Positions 56,936 through 64,000 of a DNA stretch of 64,000 nucleotides are shown piece after piece; positions within the stretch are counted from its first letter, which is position 1, and every line of letters starts with the position of its first letter. The notes under the pieces were generated by a model. That model did not search any database and had not been told where the DNA came from. It worked only from the letters and a program-made list of their open reading frames with translations. Origin of the DNA: Combretum micranthum (lineage: Eukaryota > Streptophyta > Magnoliopsida > Myrtales > Combretaceae); contig JAMXBD010002791.1 in NCBI GenBank assembly GCA_024138025.1, positions 1 to 64,000 of the forward strand. The letters run 5' to 3'. A program made the position numbers and the translations under genes.

Positions 56936-58141
56936 TCAAAGGTAACCCTAGAGTTAAGGGGAATAGTAAACCAATTATTCAACTCCTGAACCGGATGGGA
57001 GCTGCAAGAAGGCTCCATAACTGATGCAAGTCTGCTTCTGGACATGAGAAGTGGTTGGGAATGTGACTCTGATGTCTGGAGACTCAATAGGGGAATTATA
57101 CCATTCTTCTCCTCTCTTCTTCCGGCTTTCCTTTTCATCTCTTGTATCTCAGGAGGGAACATATCCCAGTCCAAATGTCCCTAAATGTCCCTCTTCTTGA
57201 ATCATATTGGCTTCTTCAAAAATTTGTAAACCAAAGTCTTCGGATCCTTCATCGCCAATATAAGGTATAGTGTCTTCGAAGATAGCATGATCTTGTTCAC
57301 CCAATACCGTAACGATTTGGCCATTTGTTATAAACTTGACCATCTGATGCAGACTAGATGGTATTGGCCCAGCTGAATGGATCCAAGGCCTTCCAGGCAA
57401 AAAATTGAATGATCTTGGTATTTCTAGAACTTGAAATGGAATAGTAAAGTCTTGTGGCCCAATAGTAACTTCTAAGTCTATTTCTCCTAATATTCCTCTC
57501 TTGGATCCATCAAAAGCTTTAACAATTGTGGAATTAGATCAAAGATCATATGCATCGATTTCGAGTAGGTTCAAAGTGGCCAATGGACAAACATTCAGAG
57601 ATGACCCATTGTCAATGACGACTCGGGCTACAATCAATCCATTATACTTAGCCATTATAAATAGGGGCTTCCTATGTTGAGTGCCTTTAGCTCCCAATTC
57701 ATCAGGTGAGAAAGAGATTTGGTCCAAAGCAAATATCGAATTCATCACATGTTCCATTGTTTCAGTTGCAAAACCTTCAGGAACCTTGATTTGTTGAAGT
57801 ATCTTAAAGAGGGCTTCCCGGTGTTTTTCAGAAGTCAATAATAAACCCATCAAGGATATTTGAGCTAGGACCTTAGCAAGTTGATCGGTAATCTTATAAT
57901 CACTCATCTTCATAATCTTGGTCAAGGCCGTTTTCTCATCAGATTTCTCCTCCTTTTCCTTATCTTTTTTCTGTGGGAAGAATTCCTCTGCCAATGTTTT
58001 CTCTCTTTCGGGCTCTGAGGCTTTTCCAAGTTTGCCGACCATGGGCCTAGGAACTTGATTAACAGCTTGATAGTTGAATGGGGCAGCTTTATAATCTTTC
58101 GGTGCAATGGGTACATGGAATTGATACCTCATCGACTTCAC
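56936..58141 (-). pseudogene. Ogre-like protease region
   Basis: 58141-57539 is open: MSDYKITDQLAKVLAQISLM, LFKILQQIKVPEGFA, FSPDELGAKGTQHRKPLFI and the active site VVIDNGSSLNVCPLATLNLL (Asp in DNGS, the Ogre form). After a stop, IDLEVTIGPQDF, PFQVL and NFLPGRPWIHSAGPIPSSLH follow (57500-57340). A shift near 57160 puts the end in the frame that reaches the intron donor. Confidence 0.86.
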
Positions 58142-59649
58142 CTTATATGGGGCCTCTTTCTGCTCCTCTTGACATTGGATAACTACCCTTTTTGATCGAA
58201 CTGGATCATTCCAATAAAAGGCTCAGATTCTTCAATCATGATCATGTTGATCGTGGGCCCATGATTCGGAGAGGATTGGTGTTAACATTAGGGGTTGGAG
58301 TTTCAATGAAATCCAGTTGGACCAATTTAGCATCAATGAGGTCTTGAATCTTATTCCGAAGCCTCCAACAATTGTCAGTAGAATGACCCACTTGCCCCAA
58401 ATGATAATCACATTTGCTCGAGGTTAAAGTATTTGGGCTTGTAGTCTTCTTGGGTGTTTCAAAGGTGATCAGATTGTCGCTCTAAGCCGAGCTAGAACTT
58501 GGCTAAGGGGTACGGAATTCTTAAACTGTCTTTTGGGTCTATTGAATGGTTGGTTTTGGGATTGTGGTTGTTGTGACTGGTGAAGGGTTGATTAGTGTTT
58601 GGGTTGATTGGTAGGCGTAGGATTGAGTAGGTTTAGTGTATGGGGTTGATTGGTAGGTAGGATTGAGTAGGTTTAGTGTATGGGTTGAGCTGACTACACT
58701 GACAGTAGTATTTTCCTTTGTTGTTGTTGAAGTACTTGGAGTTTGTAGTCTTTTCTCCACATGGATCTTCCCGGTAGTAATGGCATTTTCAATTCTGCTC
58801 CGGCCAATACTATCTCGGAGAAATTAGTAGTATATGTCCAATGAGATGGGTAAAAATGGTTCTTCCAAAGTATTGATGAAAGTAAAAGTCAAATCCTTCT
58901 CTAGGATAGGGGTAGATACCATAGATGCCATTGATCTCCACCTTTGAGCATATTCCTTAAAGGACTCATCTTTCTTCTTCCTCATATTGCCTAAATCCCA
59001 CATAGACGGGGGCCACTTCAATATTGAACTTGTATTGATTGTAGAAAGCCCTAGCCAATTTGTCCCAAGTATTAATCTCATCAAGATCCATTTGAGCATA
59101 CCATGTCAAAGCCGGACTGGTAAGGCTATCTTGGAAAGTTTGGATCATAAATTGTTCATATTGAGTGTACCGACTCATCTTCCTCACATAGAGCCTAGTA
59201 TGCAACTTTGGGCAATAAATACCATCATACTTGTCAAAGTCAAGAATCTTGAACTACTCGGGGAAAGCCCCAGCTTCTATTATAGGAAAGTTTATGATTC
59301 CAGCTTGATCAGATCCTTCCATTTTCTCAAAAGCATTGAGTTTCTCATTGAATTGAGAGAAAAGCCTTTTCTCCATCTCTTTGTTTTGAGCCTCAATTTC
59401 CTTCTTAAGGTCGAAAGATTCGGTCTCGATAGTGATTTGTGGCTCATGATTAATTACTTGTTCCTCAATGGCTTTACCATCTCTCTTTACCCCAAAATGT
59501 CCTTTGGTAATATCTTGAGGGGCCTTTAAGTTTTGTGCAAGAAGACTCATTTGCTCGGTCATTCGAAACACCATTTGTTCTAAAGCAGTGAACCTTTGCT
59601 CAGAAATTGGATTGGAAATGCCAGAATTATTGTCGTTGTTGCTAGCCAT
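58142..59649 (-). pseudogene. Ogre-like gag
   Basis: Starts at the ATG at 59649 with a coiled-coil-like N-terminus (ISEQRFTALEQMVFRMTEQM, LKKEIEAQNKEMEKRL). The capsid core is FDKYDGIYCPKLHTRLYVRK, QDSLTSPALTWYAQMDLDEI, AFYNQYKFNIEVAPV and ESFKEYAQRWRSMASMV. A Tyr/Gln/Pro/Thr-rich tail (58760-58540) follows, then a zinc-knuckle-like CDYHLGQVGHSTDNCWRLRN near 58420. Stops near 59257 and 58970 break it. Confidence 0.86.
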
Positions 59650-60110
59650 TCTGGATTTGGACCTAGTGATGATTGGACTTCGAATCGGGTCGGACCGTTT
59701 AGGAGCTATCTTTTAGAAACTGGATGAAAAAAAAAATTCCAAGTTTAGAAAAATATGTATATTTATATATAATATTTTTTTTTTAGCGAAAATCTTATTA
59801 TTTATTTACAATTCTCAACAAAACGAGCAAACGGTTAGTGGTAAAAAAATATACACAAAAACAAGCAAACGGTTAGTGAACAAAATATATACAAAAGAGT
59901 TATACAAGAACATGTAGAGACAAGAAAGAAAAGAAAAGCGCATGCACATGCAAATTGAGATGATGAAGAAGCTTTGTGGCAAAAACCATTTTATTTCATT
60001 AAAGCTGAATTTATTCAAGGAGTCAATACATGACCTAATCATGACAAAACCGAAAAGCTAAACCAAGAGACTTCAAACTTAAACCAAACGCCTAATCTTG
60101 CTAGGACACA
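59650..60110 (-). other. ORF1-gag spacer of the Ogre-like element
   Basis: AT-rich non-coding leader with a direct repeat: ACAAGCAAACGGTTAGTG-type words at about 59823 and 59862. Confidence 0.6.
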
Positions 60111-61579
60111 CTAAACGTCCTTCAGCTCCTCGATAGTCCTCTTCGCCATCCGTAGTTGAGCTTCAAGTGCTTGAACCTTGGCTTGAGAACTTTGCACTTC
60201 CTCTTCCATCTCTCGCTCCCTCTTCTTCATTTCTTGGAAGCAACCTCCACCAGCTTTTGTCAATTCCATATAAGCTTGTGTTGGGTCGGGAGTGGTAGGT
60301 GGTCGACTCAACACCTCGGAGCTTGAAATTCCAACCCTTCTACCTTTGCCTTTGGTTGAGGATGTATTCTTTAGTGGCCGTATTTCTTCTCTCAGTATTG
60401 ATGGGTTCTATCACGTAGATCGGCTTGATTTCTCTTGTCTCCCATTTGGCTTGTATCATCCCTAGCTTTCCCTCTCTTTGTGCCAAAGGAACGTCGGGGT
60501 CATCATAATCCATATTAACCTCCTTAATGATGGCTTGCTAGTTATATCTTGAAGTGCTCCATATTGTCTTATCACACGAGCGGATAATATCCCGTTGAGG
60601 TCAAACCAATCAAAGGAACTGCCGCATACCGTGCATCGGTTATTGCCGCGTGAGAATGGAACCACTTAGCAATCCAAAGGAATGTGTGAGCTTCTAGGTC
60701 TTGGAGTAAATGCACCCACTCATTGTTCTTGGAAGATCTTGAATGCGGACTCTTTCACTAAAGCTCAAAATAAGATCATAACCATCTCTAATGTGGCAAG
60801 CCAGACTCAAATTGCTCCCATAATCTTTAGTGTGGCTAGCAAACCAAACTATCAAAAGTGTCATACTAGACTTGAACTTCCCATGGCCTCTATTCTTCAA
60901 GTGGTTGAGAGATCTATTTTGTTCAGCGAGCAAGGCGGGATATAAGACTTTCTGCCAAAAACTGGTCCACTAATTCCACCACACGATAGTGGATGAATAG
61001 ATCCCCATTCGGGAAGAGGATAGTACCAAATACTGCGGCTATAAAGGCGTTGATGCGATTTTGTTCCCATGCTTCTACACTTCCACAAAAGATGGACTTA
61101 TTGTCCTTGTAACCATTTGGAGATCCAAACCATTTGAACAAGTCAGAAAGCCGAATGGAGACCGAATTGCAATTCTTGAGAGCTTTAGATACATCGGTCC
61201 TCTTAATCCCTAAAAAGGAGTTGAACAAATTGATCAGCCCTTTACTAAGTTGAGGGGCATATATTCCCGCATGAGTTGGTGGAGCTTGAACAAGCCTTGT
61301 GTATTCCTCAATAGTAGGACTTAAAGTGTGCTCACCAAGGCAAAAGGCGGCCTCATCAATATTTCATAAGTAAACCAAGGCCCTAAAAAGATGAATGGGT
61401 ACCTGGACCTTTAGTAGAGAAAGAATAGGGCCTAAATGGTCTTCTATGAATCCTCTTTGTCTTGGTTTGAAAGTTTGTAACCACTTGTTCAAAATGGGCA
61501 TCGAACTACTAGGCTCATGAACATAGATCTCGGGAATAAGACGGGCCCACATGTTGCCACTACACATACTGCTTGCCAT
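60111..61579 (-). pseudogene. Ogre-like ORF1 (DUF7745-like), broken
   Basis: ORF upstream of gag, the feature that separates Ogre from other gypsy elements. From the ATG at 61579: PILNKWLQTFKPRQRGFIED and HLGPILSLLKVQVPIHLFRA. After stops come FNSFLGIKRTDVSKALKN, EAWEQNRINAFIAAVFGTIL and FPNGDLFIHYRVVELVDQFL (61228-60923), then HIRDGYDLILSF and WFASHTKD. It ends with a coiled coil (KKREREMEEEVQSSQAKVQA) whose stop is at 60111. The LLKV/FLG/WExxR/AFxAxxFGxxLFP pattern recalls the plant DUF7745 domain. Function in the element is unknown. Confidence 0.72.
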
Positions 61580-62184
61580 ACTTCCTAATCTACATATTAC
61601 AAAAGAGATATGTTACAACACGGTATATACATTTACAAAAGACAAAGATGAGGTTACAAGGATTTACAAGACACATTTACATAACGGATTACAAAGGAAA
61701 GTTAACTCTTATAAATTCAGCTTTTGTTTTGTTTTGTAAATAGTTTTTGAAAAACACTTTGATGGGCCACAAGGCTTGATCATCATCTTCTTCATGTAGT
61801 GAATGCAAGAAGGGTGGGCTCTGAAGGTCCCCCCAATTAATGAACCATGGGCCACATTAACCGGAGTGGGAGGCTAATTCGTGTCCCAAATGGTGGGTAA
61901 CCACAACACTCGAGACCTACTGGTGTCTCCCGTCCTAAGTTACGTAAGGTGGCCTGGGTTTGATCACATCTAGCATACATTTTTCTTAAATTCAACCTTG
62001 CCCCTAGTTAGGGGTATTTGCAGAATTTTCCTTTTTTTATTTCACCTTTTTTTTCTTCTTCTTTTTTTTATCTGCGTCACTTAAACAAAAAGATTAGTAC
62101 AACTATTTACAAATATACAAGATATTTATAAAAGAAAGCAATTTAAATATGAAAAGCATAAAGTGGCTAGCCCTCTAAAAAATT
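61580..62184 (-). other. 5' leader of the Ogre-like element
   Basis: Non-coding between primer site and ORF1, except a region near 61780-61990 of higher GC. No gene seen. Confidence 0.6.
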
Positions 62185-62203
62185 GTCCCCAGTGGAGTCG
62201 CCA
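62185..62203 (-). other. Primer-binding site of the Ogre-like element
   Basis: Minus strand TGGCGACTCCACTGGGGAC, directly next to the LTR end at 62204. Ogre-type elements use a site like this, reported as complementary to tRNA-Arg. Confidence 0.82.
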
Positions 62204-64000
62204 GAGCTTGGGTTTTGATTTTCGATTTGATTGCCTTTAATCCAATTCATACTAAACCTTAACCCATTCAATACGAATCCTCGACTAAGAATTAAAGGAA
62301 ATTTTAAATTTGAAAATATTTTGGAGTCACCACTCGACTAAAGTCGAGAAAAAAGATAAATCAAAACCAATAGGTAGGTTGATTTCAATTTTGCTACTGA
62401 TCCGTGAAAAAAAATCATTTTGAAAACAAGAACAAAAAATTAACTTGAGTCCAAGGGCTAACCTATTAAAACCTAAATGGTTATCACTTTAGCTTTCTAA
62501 TTTTAAATTGCTTTCTTTTAAACCTTAATTTCAAAATCTAAACTATTTATAAGGCTTTAACTATTTACAAATTTGTATAAATTTACTTAAACTAAGAGAA
62601 ACAAACAAAATCACAAAAATAAATTTTTTACATATTTTGAGTCGCCCATTCAGGTGCCTACGTACCCGCTAATTAGGATCAGACCACACATAGTTCTTTA
62701 AGAAAAATTTAGTTTGTTGGTTAATTTTAGTATTTTGAAATCTTATCACTTTAAATTCATTAAGTTTTATGATTTAATAAAAATTATCTAATTTTATGTG
62801 ATTCTTACATCTATCAAATTAATTTTGAACAAATTTATAAAAATCAAATTTTCTAGGTGTCAAAACGATTTTTTTTAAACAAACAAATCATATCATAATA
62901 TCAATATCACAAAAACTCATGTAAAACTATCACAATTATTTATAAACACAAACTTCACACTATTATCATATATTAACATCAAACAAATATTACTATGATT
63001 AATATTATTAAAACTTTAACTAATTTCACTTATTAATCTATTTATTAATCTATCTCTACGAGAACATATGCTTATTACTAATTATATAATATATACATTA
63101 TATACATATACATATATATATATGGTAAGGAAAACTTACCTGGATGAAGATGGCTCCACATGCAGGAATTGAAGACGGCCAGGGATGAAGACCGCGATAG
63201 CGTGCAGAGGATCGACGAGCGGATGAACGAAGGACGATTTGCGACGACCAGGATTGACGATGATGATGACCAGAAGCAATCCGGTGATAGCAGTAGCAAA
63301 GGCGGAGGGTCGACGATGACGTAGTAGTGGACAACCAATGAAGGCAGATCTGCAAGGATGAGAGATAATTGATTGAGGGCTTTTGAAGTCCTCACAATTC
63401 CGAACAAATCAATGTAAATTAATTGTTCTAATTTTCCTTGCAAGACAAGAAATTTGACGATTAGAATTGAGAACCCTAAATCAAGAACAACTTAAGAACA
63501 AAAATTCGAATTAAAATTAAATTGGATAGAGTTTTGAGAAATTAGACCTTCCTCCTTTCAAAACAGAAGATGAGGAGGGTATTTATAAGCTTAATTCGAC
63601 CAAAACTTTCCTAATCAATTAATCCCAAACTTAAGGTTTGTAAAATATGTTTTGGGCAAAATTTGAATAATCCGAATCAAAACCGATGTAACTTTCCAAT
63701 TAAATGCTATAAATGATGTGTACCTCCTATATTGTAACGTTTCAAATCATTAAATTGCCTAAAAAACAACTTTCACACGTTTTTGAAATTTTTAGGAAAG
63801 TACCAAAAAAGAGTTTTTCCCAAATTTGAAGTTCAGATTTGAAAGAGTAATTATTGATGAAAACATGTGATTTTTATACCAAAATAAACTATTTAATGCC
63901 TAGTTTCCAAATCTGCCTTCGGTTCGTAGAAAAAAAAGGTTCAAAAGTGGGCCGATCGGGCTACCCAACGAAGAAGAAGATGAACTGTAAATTATTTTTT
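62204..64000 (-). repeat. 5' LTR of the Ogre-like element (partial)
   Basis: Aligns from end to end with 49917-51731 of the 3' LTR, with scattered substitutions and small indels. Its start (about 220 bases) is beyond the window. TATA box at 63589-63580 and splice donor at 63139, as in the other LTR. Confidence 0.9.

Larger units (their letters stand above)
49917..64000 (-). mobile_element. Ogre-like (Tat lineage) gypsy retrotransposon, minus strand, 5' LTR cut by window
   Basis: Read on the minus strand: 5' LTR (64000-62204, partial), primer site, ORF1 (61579-60111), gag, protease, a spliceable intron, RT, RNase H, a second archaeal-type RNase H, integrase, a long 3' untranslated region with tandem repeats, polypurine tract and 3' LTR (51948-49917). 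ORF1 before gag, the intron, dual RNase H and repeat-bearing 3' region together define Ogre-type elements. Frames are damaged but less so than in the Athila copy. In the first 76 bases of the two LTR ends I count nine differences, mostly C/T or G/A. Confidence 0.9.

Noticed and set aside
59254..59529. Plus-strand 180-codon open frame over gag
   Set aside because: Opposite strand of a clearly recognisable Ogre-like gag.
1..64000. tRNA, rRNA and organellar gene insertions
   Set aside because: I looked for cloverleaf-type and rRNA core sequences by eye and saw none; a covariance-model search would be needed to exclude them.

Overview
This window looks like AT-rich nuclear DNA from a flowering plant, probably a eudicot; I cannot name the species. 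The grounds are decayed plant retrotransposon lineages (Athila/Tat, Ogre, Ty1/copia, long-LTR gypsy, LINE), plant MITEs, and one intron-containing nuclear gene for a thylakoid-lumen protein. That gene, at 20351-22339 (+), is the only host gene I can support. It has four exons encoding 229 aa and matches the MPH2/TL16 (16.5 kDa lumenal protein) family.

Layout. 1-11831: Athila-type Ty3/gypsy element (+). The 5' LTR is cut by the window start; gag, protease, RT, RNase H and integrase are all broken, and an ATHILA/envelope-position ORF and the 3' LTR follow. 11832-15597: part of a long LTR on the minus strand, into which the Athila element seems to have inserted. 15602-19575: a LINE relic between two diverged direct repeats, plus a Tourist-like MITE. 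20351-22339: the host gene. 22340-26188: mostly unassigned, with a gag relic and a 50-57 bp tandem array.

26189-34603: two copies of one Ty1/copia family, tail to tail. The plus copy (26189-32167) has its protease split by a 3.78-kb solo LTR (26810-30591) with a perfect 5-bp duplication. The minus copy (32168-34603) has its RT split by a 1.1-kb hAT-type element with an 8-bp duplication. 34604-42220: tandem repeats, a nested Mutator-type/Harbinger-type inverted-repeat structure (36422-38739) and a 2.1-kb hAT-type element (39838-41938).

42221-49916: second Athila/Tat gypsy element (+) with an intact-looking 5' LTR, most of gag missing, a MITE in its gag-protease linker, and broken pol. 49917-64000: Ogre-like (Tat lineage) element on the minus strand that interrupts the second gypsy. 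It has one complete LTR, a 44-bp tandem array in its 3' untranslated region, integrase, two RNase H domains, RT, a recognisable in-frame intron, protease, gag, an upstream DUF7745-like ORF1, a primer-binding site and most of its 5' LTR.

The most unusual signal is a 28-bp imperfect palindrome (10-bp arms, 8-bp spacer). It occurs at least seven times in the Athila element, in two clusters: one in the LTR upstream of its TATA box, the other upstream of a second TATA box that precedes the envelope-position ORF. This suggests two promoters sharing one cis-regulatory module. All retroelement genes carry stops or frameshifts, so they are relics, not active genes.
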